Assembly (NCBI GenBank): GCA_951812285.1
Contig: OX638292.1
Span: forward strand, 1,097,008 to 1,161,007
Direction of reading: 5' to 3'
DNA from: an uncultured Dehalococcoidia bacterium
GTDB lineage: Bacteria; Chloroflexota; Dehalococcoidia; Lucifugimonadales; UBA1127
Length of the DNA: 64,000 bases
The position numbers and the translations under genes are program-made. Positions 28,562-37,408 of this stretch are shown here, in pieces. The notes under the pieces were generated by a model, which was given only the letters and a program-made list of their open reading frames with translations, made no database searches and was not told where the DNA came from. Position 1 is the first letter of the stretch. The number at the start of each line of letters is the position of its first letter.

Positions 28562-29908
28562 TTACGAATCACTGCGCTGAGGCCCCGTCGACGCCGTGGG
28601 GATGGGAGGGCGTCGGCAGCTATAGTACAGCAGCCCGGAAATGCCGTACAACAACATGAAGACGAAGAGGACTGCTCCGTAACCCGATGCTTCCGAGATC
28701 CATCCCGCAACAACAGGGCCGGAAGCAGCAAAGGGAGTCGTGCCCATGCTGAGCATCCCCCAGAGCCGCGCGTAGTGGCTATTCCCGAAGTATTCGCCCA
28801 GGATGGCACGGTTCAAGGCATGCGCCCCCTGCCCAATGCCAAAGAGGACGATGAAGACGTACACCAACGGCAACTCATTCAGCAACAACAGGAACAGCGA
28901 CAACGCCTCCAGTCCGACGATGATCCCCATGACCTTGCGCCGCTGAAAGAGGTCGCTGATGTAGCCCCCGGACAGCGCCCCGACGACACCCATGGCGGCC
29001 AGAATGCCGACAAGAAACCCCGCCTCAACGCCCGTATACCCGTACCGCTCCTGAAGCATCGGCGACATGTGCAGCACCATGCCCGCCTGGCTCATCTGCC
29101 GCAGCGCCAGCGCTCCCATGAAGAACCAGAACGCGGGCGCTTTGAACGCCTGCTTGATGGTGAAGTTCCTGCCGGGCATCTCGACCAAGGCGTGCGGCTT
29201 TCCATCGACCTGCCGGGCATCCAGCGTCGCCGTCGGAGCGACCGGTGGCTCCGGTGAGTCGCCGTCGGGCAGTAAGCCCAAGTCCTGCGGCCGGGTCCGG
29301 ATGATCTTGGTGACAGGCATGACCAGCACGAAGATGGCGATTCCGGTCACCACAGCGCCGGTCTCCCAGCCCCATCGCGCGATGATGAACGCGAGCATCG
29401 GCGCAAGGATCACGCCGCCCATCGCCTGCGACGCCATTCCGATCCCCATCGCGCGGCCCTTCTTGCGATTGAACCAGTTGTTGATCGTCGCCCAGTTCGG
29501 GGCGAAACCGCCGATGTTCGCCCCAAGGGACACCATGAACGTCCATGTCACCACAAACAGCAGCAAGTTCCGGGCAAAGAGGCCAAAACAGATCATTCCC
29601 AGACCCATGAGGAACATGCCCGTGATAATCGGCGGCCGGGGCCCGAAGCGGTCAATGAAGTATCCGACAATCGGCGCGAGCACCGTGTTCTCCGCCCGCG
29701 CCAGCGCGATCGCCAGGGACGCGACGGTCCGGCTGATGCCCAGCGCCTGCGACACGGGATTGAAGAAGACCGTCGCGCCGTAGTTGGTGACGCCTGAAGA
29801 GAAGCCCATGACGAGGCAGCTGGCCGCGAGAATGTACCAGCCGTGGAATACTCCGCGGCGTCTGCCGCCCTCGTGGGCTATGGGTTGTGGTGAGTCGCTG
29901 ATTGCCAT
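28562..29908 (-). CDS. MFS transporter (oxalate/formate antiporter-like)
   Basis: A 448-residue major facilitator with about 12 membrane segments. [32 protein letters not shown] at the N-terminus and a central loop ([15 protein letters not shown]) around residue 215 resemble the carrier at 25106. ATG 29908 (MAISDSPQ) gives the natural family N-terminus; the longer frame overlaps the divergent selenoprotein-candidate promoter region. It sits 22 bases upstream of the hydrolase gene and is probably in the same transcript. The substrate is unknown. Confidence 0.87.
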   Translation of the reverse strand: MAISDSPQPIAHEGGRRRGVFHGWYILAASCLVMGFSSGVTNYGATVFFNPVSQALGISRTVASLAIALARAENTVLAPIVGYFIDRFGPRPPIITGMFLMGLGMICFGLFARNLLLFVVTWTFMVSLGANIGGFAPNWATINNWFNRKKGRAMGIGMASQAMGGVILAPMLAFIIARWGWETGAVVTGIAIFVLVMPVTKIIRTRPQDLGLLPDGDSPEPPVAPTATLDARQVDGKPHALVEMPGRNFTIKQAFKAPAFWFFMGALALRQMSQAGMVLHMSPMLQERYGYTGVEAGFLVGILAAMGVVGALSGGYISDLFQRRKVMGIIVGLEALSLFLLLLNELPLVYVFIVLFGIGQGAHALNRAILGEYFGNSHYARLWGMLSMGTTPFAASGPVVAGWISEASGYGAVLFVFMLLYGISGLLYYSCRRPPIPTASTGPQRSDS

Positions 29909-30050
29909 TGCACCGCCACTATTGCGCTCATGGGCGCAACCTACTGAGCATACCTGCATACATGGGCCCCAGCAAGCCGAAGACCCTGGGATGCACTCTG
30001 TGACGATGTGGTGCACAATGAAGTTGGCGCACACGCCACGGGAGAATGAC

Positions 30051-31544
30051 ATGGCAGAAGCAACGGCAGGGGCAATTCACGCACCTGAGTTCCCGGACGG
30101 GCTGGAATGGCTCAACACTGATGCCCCTATCCGGCTGGTGGACCTGAAGGGCAAGCTGGTGCTCCTGGACTTCTGGACCTTCTGCTGAGTCAACTGCATG
30201 CACATACTCCCGCAGTTGCGGAAGCTGGAAGAGGCCTACCCCGAGGAGATCGTAGTGCTGGGCGTCCACTCCGCCAAGTTCCCCGCGGAGAAGGAGACCG
30301 ACTCCGTCCGGCAGGCCATCCTCCGCTACGACATCCGGCACCCCGTCGTGAACGACCGCGACTTCCAGGTCTGGCAGCGCTATGCCGCCCGCGCATGGCC
30401 CTCCCTCTTCATCGTCGACCCAGAGGGTAAGGTGCTCGGCAAGCACGAGGGCGAGTATCGCTTTGAGGACCTCGACAATTTCCTGCAGCCCCTCATAGCG
30501 GCCTACGACATCAAGGGCCTCATCCAGCGCAGTCCGACGACATGGACGTTGGAGCGCGACAAGCAGGCCGCTGAGAACGCCCTTGCCTTTCCCGGCAAGC
30601 TGCTCGCCGACGAGGCCAGCAACCACCTCTTCATCGCCGACTCCGGCCACCACCGCATCGTCGTAGCCACGCTCGACGGCGAGGTGCAGGACGTGATCGG
30701 CGACGGCGAACCCGGCCTGAGAGACGGCGATTACACCAGCGCACAGTTCAATGACCCGCAGGGCATGGCGCTCGACGGCGACATCCTCTACATCGCAGAC
30801 AAGGAAAACCACGCCCTGCGCAAGGTAGACCTCAGAGCGCGGAGCGTGCAGACCATTTCCGGCACGGGCCAGGCTGCTACGAGTTTCATGCCTCCCGGAC
30901 CGGCTGCCGGCATGCCTTTGCGTTCGCCGTGGGACGTGACCGTGCTGAACGGCACGCTCTACATCGCGATGGCCGGCACGCACCAGCTATGGGCGATGAA
31001 CCTCGCAGCCAGCACCATCGGTCCGTTCGCGGGCAGCGGCCGCGAGGGCCTCAGCGACGGCCCACTGGGACAGTCGTGGTTAGCGCAGCCAACGGGCATT
31101 ACCCACGACGGCGAGGGCCGCCTCTACTTCGCGGACAGCGAGACGAGCGCGGTACGGACGGCCTCCGCTAACCTGGACGGCGTCGTGGAGACGCTCGTTG
31201 GTATAGACCTCTTCGACTACGGTGACCGCGACGGCATTGGCCAGCGCGTGCTGCTCCAGCACGTGCAGGGCGTCTGCTTCAGCAAGGGCGCCCTCTACAT
31301 TGCGGATACCTACAACAGCAAGATCAAGCGGGTGGACCCCAGCACTAAGGAAACGACGACGCTCTTCGGCGGTCCTGAGTCGGGTTTCTTGGATGGGATA
31401 TGGGGAGAAGCCAGACTGAACGAACCATCAGGGGTGTCCTGCGCAAACGGGACGCTGTACATCGCGGACACCAACAACCACGCGATCCGCGTCGCGGACC
31501 TCGGCACCGGGCAAGTGACGACGCTGGAATTGCAGGGTCTGTAA
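30051..31544 (+). CDS. Thioredoxin-domain NHL-repeat protein (NHLRC2-like), candidate selenoprotein with in-frame TGA at codon 46
   Basis: The frame from ATG 30051 (GGGAG upstream) is continuous to TAA 31544 except for TGA at 30186-30188. Read as selenocysteine, it gives [15 protein letters not shown], where NHLRC2-type relatives have CCINC. Sec would replace the first Cys of the CxxC redox pair (U46, C49). Residues 1-165 form the thioredoxin-like domain ([18 protein letters not shown]-like motif, [13 protein letters not shown]). NHL-type repeats fill the rest ([44 protein letters not shown]). A hairpin with a G-containing loop 26 bases after the TGA is a possible SECIS. A frameshift-free nonsense mutation is the alternative. 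The physiological role is unknown. Confidence 0.85.
30186..30226 (+). promoter_or_regulatory. Candidate bacterial SECIS element after the in-frame TGA
   Basis: After TGA 30186-30188, CCGC (30210-30213) pairs with GCGG (30218-30221) around loop AGTT. The stem extends by CT/AG pairs beyond one mismatch. Loop distance (26 bases) and a G in the first two loop positions fit the bacterial SECIS pattern. An alternative CAACTGC/GCAGTTG pairing also exists. Confidence 0.5.
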
Positions 31545-31617
31545 AGGGACTTCAGCGATATGTGCCAATTGCAACCTTTTATTGTTGTGTACAACTGAGT
31601 CTTGCCTTGGTAAGCTG

Positions 31618-31941
31618 ATGGCATCAAGAGGCTATGGAGAGTCCGAATTGGCCACAACGCACCCGGCGCCTCTACAAAAGGAAGGTCTCCATCAGGTCCT
31701 ACAGTTCTACGTCACCAAGGAAGACTTGGCCAGCATGGAGACTCGTTTGGTCAAAGCCATCGGCGAGGCCAAGGCCGACATCCTGAAGACTATCATCCTG
31801 TTAATGCTGGCGGGCATTGCCACCACCGTAACCGTCACGGCTAGGATACTCGCAACAGCCATTCAACTTTTCGGCCAACAAAATCACACCTCGCGGAATG
31901 CTCCTTCGTTCCAAGCTGGTCTGGAAGTGCCCTCCCGTTGA
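31618..31941 (+). CDS. Hypothetical membrane-anchored coiled-coil-like protein
   Basis: A 107-residue protein from ATG 31618 (MASRGYGESEL). YVTKEDLASMETRLVKAIGEAKADI forms a helical, probably coiled-coil segment leading into one membrane helix (ILKTIILLMLAGIATTVTV). This layout is seen in many small uncharacterised DUF1640-like proteins. Composition is AT-richer than the neighbours. No function can be assigned. Confidence 0.5.
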   Translation: MASRGYGESELATTHPAPLQKEGLHQVLQFYVTKEDLASMETRLVKAIGEAKADILKTIILLMLAGIATTVTVTARILATAIQLFGQQNHTSRNAPSFQAGLEVPSR

Positions 31942-32007
31942 CAGCTTCGACCCCTCTGGCTACCATACAGATACTGCATCGGGCAGGTCATGTTTGGAGG
32001 AGAAGTT

Positions 32008-32358
32008 ATGCCAGAGGCGGTAGCCCCACTGACTATCCACATCACGGAACGCGCAGCAAAGAAGGTTGCCCACTTCGCTGAGAAGGACGGCAAGGGCGAG
32101 GAATTCGGCCTTCGAGTAGGTGTGAAAGGCGGAGGTTGCTCCGGCCTCACGTACACCCTCTCCGTCGAAGCCGGCCCTCAGGACGAAGACAAGATCATTG
32201 AGGACAATGGCATCCGGCTGTTCGTTCCCAAGAAGAGCTTCGTCTTCCTTGCGGGCACAGAGTTGGACTATTCGGACGGGTTGAACGGCAAGGGGTTCAC
32301 CTTCGTCAACCCCAATGCCAAGAGCACCTGCGGCTGCGGGACCAGCTTCTCCGTCTAG
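32008..32358 (+). CDS. IscA/HesB-type iron-sulfur cluster assembly protein
   Basis: A 116-residue A-type carrier that passes Fe-S clusters to apoproteins. The three conserved Cys are in VKGGGCSGLTY and STCGCGTSF. TITERAAKKV-like helix (IHITERAAKKVAHF) begins the domain. ATG 32008 follows GGAGGAG at the proper distance, so it is preferred to the upstream ATG. It precedes a YgfZ-like gene that also acts in Fe-S protein maintenance. ErpA versus IscA cannot be resolved. Confidence 0.92.
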   Translation: MPEAVAPLTIHITERAAKKVAHFAEKDGKGEEFGLRVGVKGGGCSGLTYTLSVEAGPQDEDKIIEDNGIRLFVPKKSFVFLAGTELDYSDGLNGKGFTFVNPNAKSTCGCGTSFSV

Positions 32359-32434
32359 CCCAGACACGACACAAACAGGGCCGCTTGTCCATGCCCCGCA
32401 GGACGGCGGCCTTTGTATATCCGAGGGAGAGGGA

Positions 32435-33514
32435 ATGCAGCGGACGCCACTCCACGAGGCCCAGGAAAGGCTCGGCGCGACGTTTCGAGACGTGGCCGGT
32501 TGGGCCGTCGCCGCCGGCTTTGGCGACACGGCCGGCGAGTATGACGCCGCGCTCTCGACCGCAGCCATCGCCGACGCCTCCCACCGCGGGCGCATTGTCG
32601 CACGCGGTAGCGACACCCTCGACCTGCTGAACCGGCTCAGCACCAACCTCGTCGACCCGCTCCTCGATGGCGCGGGCCAGACCACCGTCATCACCACCGG
32701 CAAGGGCCGCGTTCTCGACTGGATCACCGTTCTCCCCTGGGGCGACCGCTTCATGCTGTTCACCTCGCCGGAACGCCGGACAGAGGTGGCCGAGTGGATC
32801 GACATGTTCACCTTCGATGAAGACACCACGCTGGAGGACGTCACGGAAACCACCGGTATGGTCTCCATCCTCGGTCCGTCCGCAGACGCCCTTGTCGGGC
32901 AGATTCTCGACATCGCGGTTGCCAGCCTCCCCCGCCTCGGCGCTGTCACCGCGTCCTGGCAAGGCGGCGAGGCGCTCGTCGTGAGGACATCGTCGGCTGG
33001 CCAATTCGGCTTCGACATCGTCGTCCCTGCCGAGTTCGCCGTAGCGCTTTGGAACGCCGCGTTCGACCTCGGCGCGACGCCGATCGGCCGCCACGCACTG
33101 GAGGCGCTGCGCATCCACGCCCGCGTGCCGCGATGGGGCGCCGAATTCACAGACGACAACAACCCGCTCGAGGCGGGCCTCATCAACGAGGTCTCGTGGA
33201 CCAAGGGCTGTTACACGGGCCAAGAGGTTGTCGCGCGGCTGTACAATTACCACCGGATACAGCGTTTCATGGTCGCCGTCGAGCTGCCGGACGACGCGGA
33301 GTATCCGCCCGGCGTCGTCCTGATGGCAGACGGGTCATCCGTGGGACGCGTGACGAGCGTCTCGCCAATCGCGAGAGACGGCGTCCATGAGGCGCTCGCG
33401 TCGGTCCGCTCTGTCCACGCGGCGGTCGGCAACACGCTGCACGTCGGCGAGAGCGGCCCGGCAGTCCGGATCACATGGGCTCCGGAGGAAGCACAACAGG
33501 GCGCGGCTGCGTAG
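32435..33514 (+). CDS. YgfZ/GcvT-fold folate-binding protein
   Basis: A 359-residue GcvT-fold protein. WTKGCYTGQEVVARL near residue 262 is the YgfZ signature (KGCYTGQE), which separates it from true aminomethyltransferase. YgfZ family members bind folate and help keep certain Fe-S enzymes active. ATG 32435 with GAGGGAGAGGG upstream is chosen. The gene follows the IscA-type gene by 76 bases, consistent with a shared Fe-S role, while the true gcvT is elsewhere at 42934. Confidence 0.88.
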   Translation: MQRTPLHEAQERLGATFRDVAGWAVAAGFGDTAGEYDAALSTAAIADASHRGRIVARGSDTLDLLNRLSTNLVDPLLDGAGQTTVITTGKGRVLDWITVLPWGDRFMLFTSPERRTEVAEWIDMFTFDEDTTLEDVTETTGMVSILGPSADALVGQILDIAVASLPRLGAVTASWQGGEALVVRTSSAGQFGFDIVVPAEFAVALWNAAFDLGATPIGRHALEALRIHARVPRWGAEFTDDNNPLEAGLINEVSWTKGCYTGQEVVARLYNYHRIQRFMVAVELPDDAEYPPGVVLMADGSSVGRVTSVSPIARDGVHEALASVRSVHAAVGNTLHVGESGPAVRITWAPEEAQQGAAA

Positions 33515-33541
33515 CCGCGACATAACTATTGGAGGGCTGGC

Positions 33542-35869
33542 ATGGCATCCAACGGACACGGCAACGGCAACTACTCCAACGGCTACAGCGTGGTGGGCAC
33601 CCGGCCCGTGCGCCATGACGGCGTCGACAAGGTCACCGGCAACGCCCGCTTCAGCGCCGACGTAAACATGCCGGGCCTGCTCTTCGGCAAGGTTCTGCGC
33701 AGCCCACACAGCCACGCTGTCATCAAGTCCATCGACACCACCCGTGCCGAGGCCTACCCTGGCGTTCGCGCCGTCATGACGGCCAAGGACCTCCCTCAGC
33801 TCTCTGGCCTCGTTGAGGACCTCGTCGAGGGCTCCCTCCACAACTTCCGTTTCCTCAGCAACAACGTCATGGCGCTCGACAAGGCGCTCTACAAGGGCCA
33901 CGCCGTCGCCGCCGTCGCCGCCACGAGCGCGGCCGCCGCGGAGCAGGCCCTCGAGCTGATTGACGTCGACTACGAGGTGCTCCCTGCCGTCACCGACGCC
34001 CGGGAGGCGATGAAGCCCGGCGCGCCCATCCTACACCCGCGGCTCGAGACGATGGAGACAGCCTACATCCGGGCCGGCGGCTATCGCTCCGAGGGCGAGG
34101 AGGGCGAGCAGACCAACGTCGCTAACCGCTTCGAGTTCAGCATGGGCGATCTCGAAGCGGGATTCGCTGAGGCCGACGCAATCGTCGAGCGCGAGGTTCA
34201 CACGTCGCCCGTGCACCAGGGCTACATCGAGCCCCATGCCGCGACCGCCCACTGGGGCCCAGATGGCAAGCTCACGATCTGGTCAAGCAGCCAGGGACAT
34301 TTCATGGTGCGTGAGCAGACCTCCCGCCTCCTGAACATCCCAATCTCCAGCGTAAAGGCCATTCCAATGGAAATTGGCGGCGGGTTTGGTGGCAAGCTGT
34401 TGGTGTACCTCGAGCCTGTTGCCGCCATCCTGTCCCGCAAGGCCGGCCACCCGGTCAAGCTGCAGATGAACCGCGCCGAAGTCCTCGAGGCCACGGGTCC
34501 CACCGCCGGGGCGCACATTCGCGTGAAGATGGGCGCCACCCGCGAGGGCAAGATCACGGCTGCCGAGGCCAACCTCGTCTATGAGGCAGGCGCCTTTCCC
34601 GGCTCGCCGGTGTCCGGCGGCTGCCAGTGCATGTTCTCGCCCTACGTCATCCCCAACGGCTACATCGAGGGCATAGATGTCGTCGTGAACCGCCCCAAGA
34701 GCGCCGCCTACCGGGCGCCGGGCGTCCCGGCCGCAGCCTTTGCCGTCGAGACCGTCGTTGACGAGCTCTGCCAGAAGATCGGCATGGACCCGCTGCAGTT
34801 CCGTCTCATCAACGCCGCACACGAGGGTGAGCGTCGACTGACGGGCCCCGCCTTCGGCAGCGTCGGCATGGCCGACACGGTTGCCGCTGTGCAGGCCCAC
34901 GACCACTACAACACCCCGCTCGAGGGCAAGTGGCGCGGCCGCGGCGTCGCGGCGGGCTTCTGGGGCAACGGCACTGGCCCGTCGACCGCGACCGCCAGCG
35001 TCAACCCCGACGGCACAGTGAGCCTCGTCGAGGGCTCCCCGGACATCGGCGGGACCCGCGCCTCGGCGGCCATGCACGTCGCGGAAATGTTGGGCATTCC
35101 GGCCGAAGACATCAAGCCAACCATCGGCGACACCGACTCCATCGGCTACACCTCGAACACCGGAGGCAGCTCCGTCACATTCAAGACCGGCTGGGCCTGC
35201 TACACCGCCGCGGAGGATATCAAGCAGCAGATGATCGCCCGCGCCGCCAGGACGTGGGACGTTTCCGAGGAGGACGTGCTTTACGAGGGCGGGGTGCTGA
35301 AGCACCGCACGGACAATGCGCTTACCAAGACCTTCAAGGAGATGGCGGCGCAGTTGAACGCCACCGGCGGCCCCATCACAGGCAAAGCCTCCGTGAACCC
35401 GCGCGGCCAAGGCGCCACTTTCGCCGTCCACGTCGTCGACGTCGAGGTTGACCCCGAGACGGGGAAGGTGGAGGTCCTGCGATACACGGCCGCGCAGGAC
35501 GTGGGCCAGCCCATTCACCCCAGCTATGTCGAGGGCCAGATCCAGGGCGGCGTCGTGCAGGGAATCGGCTGGGCGTTGAACGAGGAGTACTTCCTTGACG
35601 CCGAGGGGCGCATGGTCAACTCCAGCTTCCTCGACTACCGGATGCCCATCGCGCTGGACGTACCGCTGGTCGAAACGCTGCTTGTGACCGTGCCCAGCCC
35701 CGGCCACCCATACGGCGCTCGCGGCGTCGGCGAGGTGCCCATCGTACCGCCGCCGGCCGCGGTTGCGAACGCCATCCACAACGCCATCGGCGTGCGCATG
35801 CCGGACCTGCCGATGTCGCCGTGGAAGGTGCAGAAGGCCATCGCGGAGAGTGGCGCGGCCGTCGCCTAG
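33542..35869 (+). CDS. Xanthine dehydrogenase/CO dehydrogenase family molybdopterin-binding subunit
   Basis: A 775-residue large subunit of a molybdenum hydroxylase. The N-terminal domain begins VGTRPVRHDGVDKVTGNARF. GGGFGGKL near residue 280 and SAAYRAPGVPAAAFAVE near residue 383 are cofactor motifs. GARGVGEVPIVPPPAAVANAI near the C-terminus carries the catalytic Glu. The loop AYRAPG differs from the AYxCSFR loop of aerobic CO dehydrogenase, so CO oxidation is unlikely and a hydroxylase of aldehydes or aromatic or heterocyclic compounds is more probable. The usual FAD and 2Fe-2S subunit genes are not adjacent. AGGAGG-like GGAGGG precedes ATG 33542. Confidence 0.93.
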   Translation: MASNGHGNGNYSNGYSVVGTRPVRHDGVDKVTGNARFSADVNMPGLLFGKVLRSPHSHAVIKSIDTTRAEAYPGVRAVMTAKDLPQLSGLVEDLVEGSLHNFRFLSNNVMALDKALYKGHAVAAVAATSAAAAEQALELIDVDYEVLPAVTDAREAMKPGAPILHPRLETMETAYIRAGGYRSEGEEGEQTNVANRFEFSMGDLEAGFAEADAIVEREVHTSPVHQGYIEPHAATAHWGPDGKLTIWSSSQGHFMVREQTSRLLNIPISSVKAIPMEIGGGFGGKLLVYLEPVAAILSRKAGHPVKLQMNRAEVLEATGPTAGAHIRVKMGATREGKITAAEANLVYEAGAFPGSPVSGGCQCMFSPYVIPNGYIEGIDVVVNRPKSAAYRAPGVPAAAFAVETVVDELCQKIGMDPLQFRLINAAHEGERRLTGPAFGSVGMADTVAAVQAHDHYNTPLEGKWRGRGVAAGFWGNGTGPSTATASVNPDGTVSLVEGSPDIGGTRASAAMHVAEMLGIPAEDIKPTIGDTDSIGYTSNTGGSSVTFKTGWACYTAAEDIKQQMIARAARTWDVSEEDVLYEGGVLKHRTDNALTKTFKEMAAQLNATGGPITGKASVNPRGQGATFAVHVVDVEVDPETGKVEVLRYTAAQDVGQPIHPSYVEGQIQGGVVQGIGWALNEEYFLDAEGRMVNSSFLDYRMPIALDVPLVETLLVTVPSPGHPYGARGVGEVPIVPPPAAVANAIHNAIGVRMPDLPMSPWKVQKAIAESGAAVA

Positions 35870-36636
35870 AGTGTCAGCGACATCCCGCCGTCAACGACAA
35901 GCACCTGCCCGCGGATCATCGCGGCCGCGTCGCTGCACAGGAACGCTACGGCCTTGGCGAGGTCCTCCGCCGTCAGCAGCTCACCTCCGGGCGTCTTTGA
36001 CCGGGCGCTGGCCAACATATCATCGCGATTGGGAAAGTGCTGGAGCGCGTCCGTCTGCACGTAGCCGCCAGAGACCGCGTTCACTGTGACACCCCGCGGC
36101 GCAAGCTCGACGGCCATGTAGCGCGTCAGCGCCTCCAGGGCCGCCTTCGAAACGCCCACCGACGTGTAGTTGGGGAAGACCCGTCCCGCGCCGAGGCTGC
36201 TAATGTTCACGACGCGACCGCCCTCGCTCATCAGCGGGACGGCCTCCTTGGTGCACAGCCACGGAGCTTTCGTGTTGATGTTCAGAGTCCAGTCCCAGTG
36301 CTTCTCCTCGAGCTCCAATCCCGGCCGGTTCACGCCCGAGGCGGCGTTGTTGATGAGGAAGTCCAGCCGCCCAAACTTGTCGCGGACGGCGTTCATGAGC
36401 TTTCGCACCTGCGCCGGCTCGGCGAGATGCGCCGCAACTCGGATGCACTGCACGCCGAGCCTCTCGATCTCCTGCTGTGCCAATCTCGCCTCCGCGTGGT
36501 TGCGGAAGTAGTTGATGGCGATATCTGCGCCCAGGGTGGCGAGCTCCCGAGCGATGACGCGGCCGATGCCCCGTGATGCGCCGGTGACGAGCGCAACTCG
36601 CCCCTTGAAGGGCTTATAGCTTTCAGGGGAGGTCAA
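35866..36636 (-). CDS. fabL: Enoyl-[acyl-carrier-protein] reductase III (FabL-like SDR)
   Basis: A 256-residue short-chain dehydrogenase. TGASRGIGR binds NADPH and LINNAASGVNRPGLELEEKHWDWTLNIN, YTSVGVSKAALEALTRYMAVEL and NAVSGGYVQTDALQHFPNR are FabL hallmarks known from Bacillus, where it reduces enoyl-ACP in fatty-acid elongation. It overlaps the convergent molybdenum hydroxylase stop by four bases and lies seven bases after fabG in a plsX-fabG-fabL operon, which supports the role. Confidence 0.85.
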   Translation of the reverse strand: MTSPESYKPFKGRVALVTGASRGIGRVIARELATLGADIAINYFRNHAEARLAQQEIERLGVQCIRVAAHLAEPAQVRKLMNAVRDKFGRLDFLINNAASGVNRPGLELEEKHWDWTLNINTKAPWLCTKEAVPLMSEGGRVVNISSLGAGRVFPNYTSVGVSKAALEALTRYMAVELAPRGVTVNAVSGGYVQTDALQHFPNRDDMLASARSKTPGGELLTAEDLAKAVAFLCSDAAAMIRGQVLVVDGGMSLTL

Positions 36637-36643
36637 GGCGGTC

Positions 36644-37390
36644 CTAGGAGATCACAAGGCCGCCATCGACGGCGATGGCCTGCCCGGTGACGTAGCTGGC
36701 GGCGTCGGAGGCGAGGAAGCCCACCATGCCGGCGATCTCTTCCGGCTGCCCAAAGCGTCCAATGGGCACCCGTTCCATGATGTACTGCTTGAGCTCCTGC
36801 GGCAGGTCCTCGACGATGTCAGTCTCGACGTAGCCCGGCGCAACGCAGTTGACGGTGACATTCCTTGACGCGACTTCCTTTGCCACGCTCTGCGTGAAAC
36901 CGACGAGCCCCGCCTTTGCAGCCGCGTAATTCGCCTGCCCCTGGTTCCCGCGGAGGCCCACCACGGAGCCGATGTTGATGACCCTGCCCCACCGGGCGCG
37001 CACCATCGTGCGGATGCCGGCCCTCGTGCAAAGGAAGACGCTGCGAAGATCCAGGTTGACCACGCTGTCCCAGTCGTCGTCAGACATGCGCATCAGGAGC
37101 GAGTCCTTGATGATGCCCGCGTTGTTGACCAGCACCTCTACGGGGCCGAAGGCCTCGGCCGCCTGCGTGAACAGCCGCTCCACGTCTTCTGTCTTGGTCA
37201 CGTCGCCCTGCAGCGCCACCGCCTGAGTGCCTGCTTCAGCGACGCGTTGCACCACCTCATCGGCTGCGTCGGCGTTGCTGACATAGTTCACGACGATGCG
37301 CATGCCCTGCGAGGCGAGCTGAAGCGCTATCGCCCTGCCAATACCACGAGAACCACCGGTAATCAGGGCTACCCGGCCGTCTGCAGACAA
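36644..37390 (-). CDS. fabG: 3-oxoacyl-[acyl-carrier-protein] reductase
   Basis: A 248-residue NADPH-dependent SDR that reduces 3-oxoacyl-ACP. TGGSRGIGRAIA is at residues 10-22, NNAG at about 88, then GSVVGLRGNQGQANYAAAKAGLVGFT with the catalytic Ser, Tyr and Lys. NCVAPGYVETDIVEDLP and the final SYVTGQAIAVDGGLVIS are typical FabG. It lies 18 bases downstream of plsX. Confidence 0.95.
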   Translation of the reverse strand: MSADGRVALITGGSRGIGRAIALQLASQGMRIVVNYVSNADAADEVVQRVAEAGTQAVALQGDVTKTEDVERLFTQAAEAFGPVEVLVNNAGIIKDSLLMRMSDDDWDSVVNLDLRSVFLCTRAGIRTMVRARWGRVINIGSVVGLRGNQGQANYAAAKAGLVGFTQSVAKEVASRNVTVNCVAPGYVETDIVEDLPQELKQYIMERVPIGRFGQPEEIAGMVGFLASDAASYVTGQAIAVDGGLVIS

Positions 37391-37408
37391 GCTGTTCTCC
37401 AGTCTTCC

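Noticed and set aside
29784-30188. Separate short gene ending at TGA 30188
   Set aside because: Its last 45 codons are the start of the thioredoxin/NHL protein, which continues in the same frame after the TGA. The earlier part overlaps the divergent MFS gene.
30051-31544. Reading the in-frame TGA as a simple pseudogene
   Set aside because: The rest of the gene shows no decay, the TGA falls precisely at a conserved catalytic Cys, and a hairpin follows at a suitable distance. Not excluded, but less likely.
32435-33514. Second glycine cleavage T protein
   Set aside because: The KGCYTGQE motif marks the YgfZ branch; the true gcvT is at 42934 in the gcv operon.
33542-35869. Aerobic CO dehydrogenase large subunit
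   Set aside because: The active-site loop is AYRAPG, not AYxCSFR, and the medium and small subunit genes are absent.
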